Below are positions 11,899 to 44,526 of a stretch of DNA of 64,000 nucleotides, one piece after another (position 1 is the stretch's first letter; every line of letters starts with the position of its first letter). The notes under the pieces are model-generated. The model worked only from the letters and a program-made list of their open reading frames with translations, was not told where the DNA came from and did not search any database. Both the position numbers and the translations under genes were made by a program. The stretch lies in the NCBI RefSeq assembly GCF_037325665.1, contig NC_090250.1:22697416-22761415 (forward strand). The letters run 5' to 3'. The stretch comes from Littorina saxatilis (lineage: Eukaryota; Mollusca; Gastropoda; Littorinimorpha; Littorinidae).

Positions 11899-12237
11899 GG
11901 TAGAGACACCCGAGGCAGTACCCTGAAGCTAAGCAAGCCCCGCTACAGACTCAATGTCCGAGGCAACTTCTTCAGCGAGAGGGTTGTGAACACGTGGAAT
12001 AGCCTGCCAGACCAGGTCGTGACTGCACCATCTGTGAATGCCTTTAAGGCCAGGTTGGACGCCCACTGGAAAGATCTCCCCTCTGTGTTTGATCCTGAGT
12101 GCTACTAGTAACTAGCTAGTAACTAGGCTGATCCCACCATGCATGCCAAAGTTGCTAAAGTTACTACGAAAACGACCACAGAAGGATGAACAGGCCTAAT
12201 TGGCCTCAAACATCTAACAAGTACAAGTACAAGTACC
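11899..12237 (+). mobile_element. 5'-truncated LINE, C-terminal tail
   Basis: About 70 codons (11899-12108, ending TAG) read like the extreme C terminus of a LINE reverse-transcriptase protein. They include RLNVRGNFFSERVVNTWNSL followed by P-x-x-V and VNAFKARLD. This is a recurrent ending in CR1/L2/jockey-type elements as I recall them. A 3' tail of ACAAGT repeats ends at about 12237. Most of the element is missing. A relative with a different tail is at 54314. Confidence 0.75.
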
Positions 12238-12284
12238 TGCCCCAGTGTTTATTTTATTTATTTTTTATTTTATATTTTATATCC

Positions 12285-12560
12285 AATGCTGGGAAATTTG
12301 GGTCACTTCCTCCCAGTGGAAATTAAGCTAGCAGCAACAAGAGTCGCACTACCCAGATGTGTAGGTGTTTAGGTGTAATCAGCCACCTATACTTATGGCC
12401 GGGGTCTTTTACGTGCCACTGTGGTGACACGGGAGTGGGACATGCATACTGTCTCCGAGTTTGCACATAAAGTTGACCCGTGTCCGTCCCTGTCGGGATT
12501 CAAACCTGCGGCCTTCTGATCACAAGTCCAGTGCTCTACCAACTGAGGTGTTGTTCCCAA
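12285..12560 (-). mobile_element. tRNA-derived SINE, minus strand
   Basis: In reverse complement it starts with a tRNA head (CAGTTGGTAGAGCACTGGAC, B-box-like GGTTTGAATCC). It continues with GACACGGGTCAACTTTATGT, shared with copies at 37936 and 46318. It is not a tRNA gene, because the family body follows without a terminator. Confidence 0.8.
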
Positions 12561-12957
12561 CCTTAGAAGGCAATCCAGGTTTCCCAATTGCTTCCTTTCT
12601 GGCCGATTTATGTGGAGCACGTGATGCGCACAAAAAATATTGGCGGTCTAGAAGTATCGTCTGCGCAATGATCGTGGCGGCTTTCTTGACCGCCAAGGAC
12701 GACCACGCACGTTGTGAGACGTCATTCGTTAAGACTTCAATAGGTCGGTTGGACCTGGATTAAAAATATGTAAAGGTCTAAGATTCCTGGCTATGTCCAC
12801 TTTGGAAAATTCATTGTCAATAAACTTCCTTTTCGTGTCAAAACTATTGATGGTCTGTTGTTCAGGGGTCAGACCAATTAATGTGTCAGATCACAAAATC
12901 ATATGTGTTATTGATCGAAGACCGAGGCCTGGGATACAATAACTATGCACACACTTT

Positions 12958-13120
12958 TCCCAGGGATAACAGCCGGATTACAGTGTCATCCCCCATTTAA
13001 GACCTCTAAAGATCTGATAAAATCAGGTCTTAAAGTTAAAAGGAAGGTGTGTATAGATTATAAACCGAACATTTGGAAAACTTGGGTCCAAAAAGGGGGG
13101 GTTCCAGTTCCACTTTATTT
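12958..13120. mobile_element. Degraded MITE of the TACAGTGGAACC family
   Basis: TTACAGTGTCATCCCCCATT with TTTAAGACCTCTAAAGATCT lies at the left, and GGGGGGGTTCCAGTTCCACT at the right. This matches the inverted ends of the family at 15503 and 18737, with many differences, so it is an old copy. Confidence 0.55.
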
Positions 13121-13860
13121 TGCTAACGAGAGGTCAAAAGTTTCAGACAACAAAGGTGACATTTTCTTTGTCAGGTGCTATTACTTTAAAAAAAAAATTG
13201 AATCACTGCAGATCCATAGATCTGTTATTTGGCCAGATGGTTCTGAACTAGGGTGCAGAAAGGTCATGACCTCATTCATTCCACCCAGTTATGCCACTGC
13301 TACCCTACTGCCACTGGTCTGGCATGACCTTGTTAAACAGAATTGACTGATAGTGATAACATTAGTTGCTAAATCTGACCTTAAGTGACCTTTTTGGTCT
13401 CATAAAGAGTCATATCATTTGACTCAGTTATGCCAGTGCTCCCCTGCAAACACTGGTCAGACATGACGTGTTGAATAGCATTGACCGATTTACATAATGA
13501 AGTTCTACAACTTGTTGTTCAACTGTTTGCTTTTCATAACTTTTCCACACATTCAGGCTCCTTTCTATCTTATTCTCTCCCCCCCCCTTCCCCGCCTCCC
13601 CACCCAAAAAAGGAAAAGAAGGTCATGACCACATTCATGTGACCCCAGCTATAATGCTGTTACCCTACTAGTACTATTATTAACAGGCTGGTTGGGCATG
13701 GTGACCTTACTTCTTACAGTCTAGAATTTACTGATAACATTAAGTTCTAAAAGTTTGTAAAACATTCTGTTGTATGCTGAGGGCACTAGCCTTAAATTTC
13801 AGTCAGAAAGAAAAAACCCATTTGTTCTTGCCATGTGCTCTTATACAGTGCATCTTTTCT
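13121..13860. other. Non-coding stretch, nothing recognised
   Basis: AGGTCATGACC-type words recur loosely at 13259, 13619 and elsewhere, suggesting an old duplicated repeat. No exon is seen. Confidence 0.4.
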
Positions 13861-13887
13861 CTGTCTAGGAAAAACAAATCATGCCGT

Positions 13888-14222
13888 GGATGAGGCGACT
13901 AACGGATTCTGTTTCTCCTTTTACCCTTGTTAAGTGTTTCTTGTATAGAATATAGTCAATGTTTGTAAAGATTTTAGTCAAGCAGTATGTAAGAAATGTT
14001 AAGTCCTTTGTACTGGAAACTTGCATTCTCCCAGTAAGGTCATATATTGTACTACGTTGCAAGCCCCTGGAGCAATTTTTTGATTAGACTTAGAGCTTTT
14101 GTGAACAAGAAACAATTAAGAAGTGGCTCTATCCCATCCCCCCCCCCCCTTTCCCCCTGTCGCGATATAAACTTGAACGGTTGAAAACGACGTTAAACAC
14201 CAAATAAAGAAAGAAAGAAATC
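13888..14222 (+). mobile_element. Retroposon 3' end with AAAG tail, copy 1
   Basis: GGCGACTAACGGATTCTGTT onward is nearly identical for about 330 bases to 49541-49856. Both copies end GTTAAACACCAAATAAAG followed by AAAG repeats. Shared 3' ends and simple tails fit a LINE or SINE. No coding part is present. Confidence 0.75.
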
Positions 14223-14346
14223 AACTCTTTGATCGATTGTTTCCTGTGCTAAGTGCAATTTTTTGTATTAATACATTTCTTAGAAGCCAGTACAGTGTCT
14301 TTCTGGGAAATTTAAGTCATACAAAAAATCCCATTGTGCACATGTA

Positions 14347-14857
14347 CCGTAAAGTACCTTGTAAGCGCCCAGTATCGAGTAAGCGCCCACCCCCCACTTT
14401 TAATCCAAAACCGTGCATAGGGTATAGTACCTTGTAAGCGCCCACCCCCCACTTTACACCATTGAAATCAGAGAAAATAAAAATTCCGCACTTGATCTGC
14501 TAGTTTTGTGAATGATTTCCCTTTCTTGCAAACCCTATCACGTGTGTCTGCACGCCTTGGATCTAAACGCCTGAAGTCAATGATTACAAGATACCGCTGA
14601 TCAAATCATACACCGTTGCATTTAAGCTGTCAGCTCTTGACTATTTGGAAAATAACGCCAATGGAAATGTGTCGCAAACAGCAAGTTTGGGGTAGATAGA
14701 AAAAGGATACGAGAATGGCGAGAGAATCGCGATACCCTGTTACGTCACCAGGCCGGAAAGGAAAAGAAGAAGCGAAAGTTACATGGCGGTCGAGACGTCA
14801 GATCAGAAGATCAGAAGATCTCTCTCTGATCTCTCTCTCTGATCTCTCTCTCTCTCT

Positions 14858-14903
<46 letters not shown>

Positions 14904-15010
14904 CTCTCTCTCTCTCTGATTTATCTCTCTCTCTCTCTCTCTGATCTCTCTCTCTCTCTGATCTCTCTCTCTCTCTCTGATCTCTCTCTCTCTCTGATCT
15001 CTCTCTCTGA

Positions 15011-15097
<87 letters not shown>

Positions 15098-15444
15098 CTG
15101 AAAACAGTCTTTGGCCAAGTAAAATAGACTGCTGCCCCATATCCAGAAGACTTACGCCTTGTTCAAGGGAAACAGAGACACAGTGTGGCCGACAGCGGCA
15201 CCTCTGCAGACAAGAAAAGGATGCGACGACATTTGTCTCCCCAAGCTCTTCTAATGACAATACGAACAAGAAAAATAATGGAATATGAAAAAAGAAAGAA
15301 GATATGATTACGAAGTGATCAAAGATCACAATTCTTACTGAAAACTGCTCGTGCATAGGGTGTAGTACCTAGTAAGCGCCCACCCCCTACTTTGGGTCGG
15401 AATTTGTGCACAGGGGGGGTGGGCACTTACAAGGTACTTTACGG
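14347..15444. mobile_element. TIR element with TA flanks and internal CT array
   Basis: The left end CCGTAAAGTACCTTGTAAGC and right end GGGCACTTACAAGGTACTTT plus ACGG are inverted copies, each next to TA. Subterminal GTAAGCGCCCACCCC motifs recur in both halves. The interior carries a long CT/GATC array (14815-15092). Non-autonomous. The TA flanks suggest a TA-targeting superfamily. Confidence 0.75.
14815..15092. repeat. (CT)n array interspersed with GAT
   Basis: Blocks of CT are separated by GATCTCT. The Ser-Leu and Arg-Glu frames read from it are artefacts of the repeat. Confidence 0.95.
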
Positions 15445-15502
15445 TATATAAAGCAGTCAAGCTGTTGGTTTGTGTTGTGTGTCCATGTGGAGGGATGGCA
15501 TT

Positions 15503-15682
15503 ACAGCGGAGTCTCCATATTAAGACCTCTAAAAATCCGAGAAAATCAGGTCTTGAAAAGGAGGGAGTCTTAAAATGGGTGTAAATTTAACAGAGGTTGT
15601 GAAAAGATATTCTGAGAAAACGTAGTCTTAAAAAGGAGGGAGTCTTAAATTGGGGGGGTCTTAAAAGGGGGGTTCCACTGTA
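15503..15682. mobile_element. MITE of the TACAGTGGAACC family
   Basis: The left end TTACAGCGGAGTCTCCATAT leads into TTAAGACCTCTAAAAATCC. The right end GGGTCTTAAAAGGGGGGTTC plus CACTGTA is its inverted counterpart. Internally GGAGGGAGTCTTAAA occurs twice. It is about 180 bp with no coding capacity. The same family recurs at 12958, 18737, 22606, 23843, 28548, 35684 and 47203. Confidence 0.8.
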
Positions 15683-16827
15683 TCCAATTAACAGCCAGGC
15701 CAGTTCAGAGATACTCAAATAGTGAGCTGAATCATTCACGCGGGAGGGACTATGCTTTTTAACTGATGTATCTCATGACTGTTCATGTGAGAAGGTTTAG
15801 AGCAGAAGATTAAGACTCAGAACTTGTGGAAGGAATGTGCCCTGAAGTTAAACTTAAAGTCCACAGTTTATGTGGACTAAATTGTATTATAGCAGTGTTG
15901 CTCCTGGAATTTTTCCCTTTGTAAAGTTATGAAAGTGACACTGAATATCCTTGGAACTGTTGCTTTTGATGTGTAATGTGTGCAGTGTCTGTTTTTTTTG
16001 TGGGCGTTTTTGTTGTACTTAAAATACACTTTCGGGTATGAATTGTTCTATTTATCCTTTTGAATTATTGATTACTGCTAAGTAATGAAAATGAATCAGT
16101 AATGTATAATACAAAGGAGAAAAATGATCTGTCATCATCTAAATTTTGTTTGATTGAAAAAAATCTGATGCACTCCAGGCAGCAGTTGATTTAATTTTCA
16201 CATAGCAGCTGCAGTTATGTACCCAAGGGAAGCGATCGCAGCAAGATTTGCTACAGAGTTCTCTTTCCTGGGGGCTAACGTCTTTGGTTGAGAGTTTAAT
16301 TAATAATGAGGGGGAAACACATGAACATATACACAGTTAAATATACGTTTGGTATGCAGCGCCACCAGTACTCTAGGTTACTTTGGAATGGGGTGGAATT
16401 GAAGTAATTATTGAGACATATGCATGCATCCATTAATCATTGCAAACAAATAATATCTTTTATCTGTAAAAGAAGGAAACAGAAAAATGATTCTGATATC
16501 TTGCGGATGTCAGAAATATAATGACAATGAAAACATGAAGACAAGCTCAATCTGATCTATTCTTAACCAAAAGTTCATTCTTAATTCGTTCATTTTTGGC
16601 TCACAAAAGTGTAGCCTATGCGATCGTAACTTTGTCTGTCTGTGCGTGCGTATGTATGTGTGTATGTCTGTGGTAGAAACTTTAACATTTGACTAAACAC
16701 CGAAATACTCATTTTACCTGGTTATTATCCAAGCAACAGCTTCAAAGTATTGAAGCAAAATGATCAACATTTCGTCGGCACGTATGCAGTTAAAGTGTGT
16801 ATCCAAAGAAAATGGGTGGTGTTTTTT

Positions 16828-16858
<31 letters not shown>

Positions 16859-17187
16859 TAAAAACAGGAAACTGGTTTGTGTCGTGTGTGGTATGTAGAC
16901 CAGGTCAGGGGTCAAGGTTAGGTCAGATCGCGTGAAGGATTGTGGTATAGATACAGTTCTCACCGTGCTGCAGTTCGCCGATTCGGGGAAGACGATTTCT
17001 CATTGTTCGGTTTCGTAGCTCCAGAAAAATAAATAAAGAAGATACCAAAGCAGATTTCCTACAGGTTGATCTGCACAGCGTGTTTCCAGTGTGTGCGCGA
17101 CGAAGTGCTGTCGAAAGCCGCTAGCGCAGTATCGATCTCGGCAGGCGTGTCCCCGTAGTAAAGGCTACAGACAGACAGATCTAGATT
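15683..17187. other. Non-coding stretch with a T/G homopolymer tract
   Basis: A run of T followed by G occupies about 16821-16858. I found no exon, hairpin element or RNA gene in the rest. Confidence 0.5.
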
Positions 17188-17315
17188 CCTCCGAAAACGG
17201 CGTATGGCTGCCTAAATGGCGGGGTAAAAAACGGTCGTACACGTAAAATTCCACTCATGCAAAAAACACGAGTGTACGTGGGAGTTTCAGCCCACGAACG
17301 AAGAAGAAGAAGACA
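17188..17315 (+). mobile_element. SINE 3' fragment
   Basis: TTCCTCCGAAAACGGCGTAT through GGGAGTTTCAGCCCACGAAC plus a GAAGAAG tail matches the 3' part of the SINEs at 35827 and 45498. The tRNA head is missing. Confidence 0.7.
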
Positions 17316-18736
17316 GATCTAGATCTAGTGTCTCCCACTCTTGCACCGTGTCCCCTATGCTTACTGTGTGTGTGTATGTGTGATGGAGTGAATGAGTTTG
17401 TGTTACTGTTTGTGGATTTCTTACGGGAGCCTTGAAGGCTTCGCCTCTTGTAATTTTATATACTCACATTATTTCTTAACTTGTATTTTTAAGTGCCAAA
17501 AATTGCCCATGAACAGAAATTACATTCTGATCTTTAAAGTTACTGGTCTTAAAACACAGAGGGTCATGAGTGCTTCAAGTAAAAAAAAAAAGGGTTATAC
17601 ATTTGCGAATGATTTAGTGAAAAGTAAAACATTAAATGGTTATTACAATAGATCTACCAGTGTTTGTAAAATTTGTATGATATTGGAACCATGATCCGGT
17701 ATACATATTAAGATGTATACTCAATTTTGAGTTTCACAGTTGTTCTTGTTTTCTCTTCATGTTTTCCTGTACAGATAGTATTTTTGTGATTGCAAATTCA
17801 CAAGCAACAATGGAATTAGCTCATGTTGACTCCACGTCACTTTCTGTTTCCTTTGTTGTACTTGGGATAAATTTCTGTTTCAACATCCATTTGTATTGTA
17901 GCACATTTGTGTTTATTCAAGTGTAATTTTACTCTCCTTTTAATTTTCAGCACTTAATTTGGAATGTTAATACAATAATGTACCAATTTCAACTGTTCAC
18001 GTTTTGCTAAACAGGATCTGTCTGATCCCACTTATTTGGAGCAGGATCTATTTCGATCTGCCAGACCCTAAAATAAAGAGAGGATTGAAATGTGATATGT
18101 CATTGAAGATCTGTATCGCTTCGCTGTTTGGCAGTGTTACTAATCTGCATGAAGCTCTCGGAAAACTCATTTGTACATTCTGAATTTGAGGTGGCTTTAC
18201 CGTCATTTTAGTTCTTGCTCAGCTATTCTTGTGTTAAAATTCTCTTCTTACATGTCATGCCTTCCTATTAAGATGTCCTTTTTTCTATTTATCTCTCTAG
18301 CTCATGTAGAATCTTGCGGCTCGAAGTTTCCCTCAGTCTGTCTCAGGTTGTTTCTTCCACTCGATCTCTCCGTTTTCAAGCAACAAGATAATTACAGAAG
18401 CTACACGCAGTTGTGTTTTTCCAGTCTAATTCTGGTGAATCATCCTGCGCAGTTTGTTCAAGTTTTGTTCAAGTTTTGTTCAGTGTTGAGTTTTGACACT
18501 TGTTATTCTTTCGTTTTTTGCTATACTTTATTGGATAATCACCTGCCTTGAGTGATTACAATTCAAGTGCCAAATAAAAAAGATGACGTGTGTCACATTC
18601 AGCGAGTAGTATGAACAACCACAGTGGAGCAGATTGTGTGAAAATCAAAGCTGACAGTTTAATAGCTTTGTAGATGAGCAGTATGTGTGGACTGAGATAG
18701 TGTAATTTTGACACAGCTGGATTTGTTGTTCGCCTG
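17316..18736. other. AT-rich stretch without a recognised gene
   Basis: It has a moderate A/T bias and a few acceptor-like pyrimidine tracts (for example near 17940), but no paired donor or conserved peptide. I searched specifically for a bHLH-type basic helix here and did not see one. Confidence 0.5.
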
Positions 18737-18893
18737 TACAGTGGAACCCCACGATTAAGACCCCCCCAGTTTAAGACTTCCTCTTGTTTAGACCTTGATT
18801 TTTTACATTTTCTGTTCATAGCATCAGTAAATTTACCTCCATTTTAAGACCTAGTTTTCTGGAGGTCTTAAAAGGGGAGTTCCACTGTACATG
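18737..18893. mobile_element. MITE of the TACAGTGGAACC family
   Basis: TACAGTGGAACCCCACGATT at the left and AAAAGGGGAGTTCCACTGTA at the right form the inverted ends. The internal sequence is the reverse orientation of the 15503 copy. Confidence 0.85.
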
Positions 18894-19068
18894 TATAGGT
18901 AATGAGGTTCTCATCATGTTTGCATAAGTACATGTACTGCACAAAATTGATCAATTCTTTATGATGGTTTGAGCAACATTTAAAAGTGATAATCCATCAT
19001 CCGAAGAACAGCCCAAAATGCTGTGAATCTGATAAAGATCTTTGAGTTAAGTGATGATTTTGTTTCAG

Positions 19069-40244
<21,176 letters not shown>

Positions 40245-41224
40245 TGCATTACTTGGTTTTCATGTCTTGGAGGGGGGGGGGGGGGGGGGGGGGGAGGAAA
40301 GGGGGTGTTAGGGCGGAGCATTGAGGGAGAGTGGGGACTGTTGGGTAGCCAGCAGCAGACTTTCCTTCAAGACTTGCAGGATTTTGATTGATGCATTACT
40401 TCCTTTTTTGTGGGGGAGGGTTATGCGTGTTATGGGGGGAGCATGGAGGGAGTGTTGGGTAGGGTACAACGTTGCTGTAGTGATCTTACTTCTGTGGCAA
40501 GTTTGTCATAGTGGTGTAGATTTGTTTTGATACGTACTAGTTTGTTGCTATGATTAACATCAAGGGATGCTAATTTGCTGTAGGGACCATGGATCAATTC
40601 CATCAGGAAACTGTTTTCTTGGCTGTTTTTTTAATGTTGAAATAAAGGGATGGCTTTGCCTTAACCAACAACAGGGTCCTACTCACTGACATGGCATTGG
40701 CTTACTCAGTGGCCACAATTCTTTTCCTGTTGCCAACCAGGTCTAGCATGAGACTTTTAATCATGGATGACCTGTTCATTGTCTGTTGCTGTCTGATGAA
40801 GTTCCATTACTTTTTTTTTTCTTAGATCAAGGCCTTTTTGGTTGGCTTTCAAGGTTAGACTTGCTGTTATTCTTGAAATGGACTTTTGTGTGAGACGTTC
40901 GGTCGTAGACTTTGCTCAGTTTGGCAGGCTTCTGCTTCAAAATCCCAAAATTCAAAATTCCCCAAGATCAATAAGTAAACCAAATCCCTCCGGTGTTCTT
41001 TGTTTTATAATAAGGGATAACCATTTTTGTGACATTTGAACTCTTTCGTTTGCTTGCCTGGTTACTGGTGGCCTGTTTTTGTAAGATTTTAAATTTTGAA
41101 ACGGGTCGACCCCACTTTTGTGAATGGCAGATATACTGTTCACATCCAACAACGTACACAGTGTGGTTAGTTGTTTTCCAAGTCTCACAAGACTTTTTTG
41201 ATACCTTAGCTCCTTGACTGTCTC
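40245..41224 (+). other. Putative 3' UTR and beyond
   Basis: After the stop comes a G-run (about 40271-40294) and a partial duplication of the gene's last bases (CAAGACTTGCAGGATTTTGA near 40369). An AATAAA at 40641-40646 is the first plausible polyadenylation signal, about 400 bases past the stop. No further gene seen. Confidence 0.45.
40641..40646 (+). promoter_or_regulatory. Candidate polyadenylation signal AATAAA
   Basis: First AATAAA after the stop codon. Later ones near 42508 and 48853 could serve a longer 3' UTR. Confidence 0.4.
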
Positions 41225-41612
41225 CATTCATGGCACAAACAGCACGCAGGATTGAAAAAGACTTTGATTTTGTGTTGTCTGAAATCAGGGCAAAAACAGC
41301 ATAAAGATTAGCAAGACTTTGATTTTGTGTTGTCTGAAATCATGGCAAAAACAGCATAAAGATTAGCAAGACTTTGATTTGTGTCGTCTCCAATCATGGC
41401 AGAAACGGCATACAAGATTAGCAAGACTTTGATTTGTGTTGTCTGAAATCATGGCAGAAACGGCATACAAGATTAGCAAGACTTTGATTTGTGTCGTCTC
41501 CAATCATGGCAGAAACGGCATACACAAATTAGGAAGACTTCAATTTTGTGTTGTCTGAAATCATGGCAGAAACGGCATACAAGATTAGCAAGACTTTGAT
41601 TTTGTGGGCTGT
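41225..41612. repeat. About 55-bp tandem repeat, seven units
   Basis: The unit CATGGCAGAAACGGCATACA + AGATTAGCAAGACTTTGATT + TGTGTTGTCTGAAAT occurs seven times with small changes. It starts with a diverged copy near 41229. Confidence 0.9.
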
Positions 41613-41758
41613 TTAATCATCTTTTAGTGTGGGGAAACTGTGTTACAAAGCTTTGGAGGTTTCCATTCATGGAAGTGACCGAACGTTAATCATGGACAGG
41701 GTAGCTGCGAGACTTTACTGCATGTAAATGCTTGACCGGATGATACCAGAGATAATTA

Positions 41759-41970
41759 TGTCCGTGTGGCAAGAATCAGACAGCAGAGCACATCCTGCAG
41801 GCTTGTCCATACCACAGTGCTCTGAGGGACACCATCTGGACAGAGGAGACAGCGCTACAAAAGAAGCTATACGATCCCAAAGAGGACTTGGAGAGGACAG
41901 CACGTTTCGCCCTGCAGTCCGGACTGACGATCTAACAGCGAACGACAAGAAGAAGAAGATTAAAAAGAGA
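41759..41970 (+). mobile_element. 5'-truncated LINE, C-terminal tail
   Basis: Codons 41759-41935 read CPCGKNQTAEHILQACPYHS, then WTEETALQKKLY and RTARFALQSGLTI, then a stop. The CxCG…TAEHILxxC motif is a known C-terminal ending of LINE proteins. A GAAGAAGAAG tail follows. A different family from 11899 and 54314. Confidence 0.75.
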
Positions 41971-42586
41971 GATCGCTCACTCTCTCATTAGCCTTACTAT
42001 AGATTTTGAAGACAAAGATTGTCGTTTCGACCAAACCACAATGTCAAAAACATCAAAATGTGACTTAAGGCGTTGTTACAGCATGCGCTCTCGACCAGCT
42101 TGGGCCTGAAATCGCATACTTCCAGCACGGTCAATTTTTTGCACCTGTGCAGTATGTGACTGAGACATCTGATGACACTTTCCATTTTCCTGAATTAATT
42201 GATGAATGTTGTAGAAGGCTTTTCTTTTAGACTCGAATGAGCAATTTCGAATTATAGTATGTCTGTCGATGATTCCTGAATCTTTTTGACTTTGTCATCT
42301 GAGTGTATTTGTAAGACAAAATTAATGATAAATGAAGCTGCTAGCCTGTCTTTCAGTGTTGACAGAGTGCCAGACATGTCTTTGATTAACAGACACATTT
42401 TGACTATACATGTATTTACTTGGCTGAGGAGAGTAATGTTGCATAAATGGCACTTATGTGATAAGTAAATTTGCCTGATCACATTTGATTGTAATAACCA
42501 CAGTGATGAATAAAGTACGTAAGAGAGACAGTCGATGAAGCTGCCTCATGTTCCTTCATTCACCGCAGGCTGGTGCAAGACAATAA

Positions 42587-42852
42587 TGTGTCCCTCCACC
42601 ACGGAATGAGTCGGATGTCACCTCGCTCGGTTCTGCGCTAGGCCTAATAAAGTAATATTATACGTCCGGGGGTTGTTAGGTATCGCTGTGAGGGTCACCT
42701 TAGTCACAGGCTGATAACTCGAAAAGTTTTCGCTCTTTTCTTAAACGATTTTCACCACTGGATAGAGCATAAAAAAACAACTTTAAGAAAATGTAAAAAT
42801 ATAAAAATCATCCAAAGGTGACATGCGACTCATTCCGTGGTGGAGGGTCACA
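42587..42852. mobile_element. 266-bp MITE with about 35-bp TIRs
   Basis: TGTGTCCCTCCACCACGGAA on the left and TTCCGTGGTGGAGGGTCACA on the right. The inverted match extends inward through TGAGTCG and ATGTCACC. No coding capacity. TA-rich flanks. Confidence 0.85.
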
Positions 42853-43767
42853 TATATTCTGCACATTCTGCTGAATACCTGTATCGCACAACAGTTGTGT
42901 CATACATTAGGCTTACGTTTTTTGTGTTTGAAAAGCTCAGCTGGCAGGTGATCTCTTTTTCGTTGTTGAATTGGCAACAACACCTTATTTTTTTTTTTAA
43001 TAAAAGAAAGTTGAAATTCAGATCTCAGATAGTGCTTCATCCACTGCGTCCTACCTGCATATCTTACTATGAAAGATTTATTTCATGGGAAAAGAGTTGA
43101 GATTTGAATTTTATTTAAAAAAAGAATACATGTACCTGTAAGCTGTCCAAATCTGGGGGGGGGGGGGTGGGGGGGGGGTGGAGGGGGGATTCAATAATCG
43201 ATCATGTGCACAATCAGATATCTGTCAATGTTTTACAGGCAGTGAGAACATTCTTCCACTGGGTTGTCTTCAAATTGAAGGATGATCATATCTCGTGTAA
43301 AAGCCTGGACAAATTTGTGGGAGTGAGTTTAGTTATGATTGTATACACTAGAAGGATGGTACGTTAAAACAAATTTGCTCTGTCTCTTTTTCTCTCTCTT
43401 CCGGCTTGAAGTTGTTCCCTACCAAACTAAACCACAATTTTCCAGTTTTCTTTTATTATTTTATTTTATTATCATTGTTTCTTTTATTTCCAATTTTGAT
43501 TTGAGTTGATTAATGGCTGTGACAATTTTGTGAAAATGCTCCTGGTTGATATTTCTGTTGTTGTGATAAAAATGTTCTGTTATTAGTATTAAGCTGATGT
43601 GTGCTTACATGTGATAGGGATCAAATTCGCTCAGAGGGATGACATGTACAGAACCTTTAACACATTGTAAGACTGAGTTCAGGTTTTGTGCCATGCAACA
43701 TTGGCACATACAATCTGAAAATGACCCACAAGAATTTTATTCAGTGCATCAAAATCACTTACAACTG
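42853..43767. other. Non-coding stretch with a G-rich tract
   Basis: A G-run mixture lies at 43155-43188. Otherwise AT-rich, without recognised elements or exons. Confidence 0.6.
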
Positions 43768-44138
43768 ACGGGCGAAATGGCGCAGTGGTAAGACGTCGCC
43801 TCCTAATCGGGAGGATGTGAGTTCGAATCCCGGTCGCTGCCGCCTGGTGGGTTAAGAGTGGAGATTTTTCCGATCTCCCAGGTCAACTTATGTGCAGACC
43901 TGCTAGTGACTTAACCCCCTTCGTGTGTACACGCAAGCACAAGACCAAGTGCGCACGGAAAAGATCCTGTAATCCATGTCGGAGTTCGGTGGGTTATGGA
44001 AACATGAAAATACCCAGCATGCCCACCCAACGAAAGCGTTGTGAAACTGACTCATGCTCTCAGAGTATAGCGTGGGGAACCCAAATGGGCAAACGAGCTC
44101 ACACGTCACCAGAATTTCTGGAACGCTGAAGAAGATGA
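43768..44138 (+). mobile_element. tRNA-derived SINE with 11-bp target duplication
   Basis: The head GCGCAGTGGTAAGACGTCGC with B box GAGTTCGAATCCC is a good tRNA 5' and T-arm match. The body CAAGACCAAGTGCGCACGGA is as in 35827. ACTTACAACTG stands on both sides (43757-43767 and 44139-44149), so the insertion is well bounded and fairly young. Confidence 0.92.
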
Positions 44139-44149
44139 ACTTACAACTG

Positions 44150-44481
44150 GGCTACCCTGTGCACAGTGTACAGCGCTTGAATTTGGACTGAGAACAGCAA
44201 AAGTGTGCATCAAACCGAACACACTTATGCAAACATACACAATTTTGTATGGGGATAAAGTGGCAAATCCTAAGCTAAGATTGCACCATTTAGCTTCTTT
44301 TGGACCCTAAGTCCAACTTTGGTTGATGGGGTCAAATGACCAGCCCGGTTTCATTTACCAGTGCGCCCTGCGCCATTGGCGCATTAAATCTGAAAATGTC
44401 CCATCACAATTCCCTTTAGTGCGTCAAAGGGCGCATTGAGATTACGTACCACTGTGCCATCAAATGTACACTTTACATCGG

Positions 44482-44526
<45 letters not shown>

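Noticed and set aside
12945-13346. 133-codon open frame on the plus strand
   Set aside because: It runs through a degraded MITE and has no domain or splice context.
14715-15356. Ser-Leu and Arg-Glu repeat proteins over 14.7-15.4 kb
   Set aside because: They come from the CT microsatellite.
43768-43850. tRNA-like sequences at 6121, 12540, 35830, 43770, 45500 and 46325
   Set aside because: Each tRNA head continues directly into a shared SINE body, and several lie between target duplications. None has the full 3' half and terminator of a working tRNA gene.
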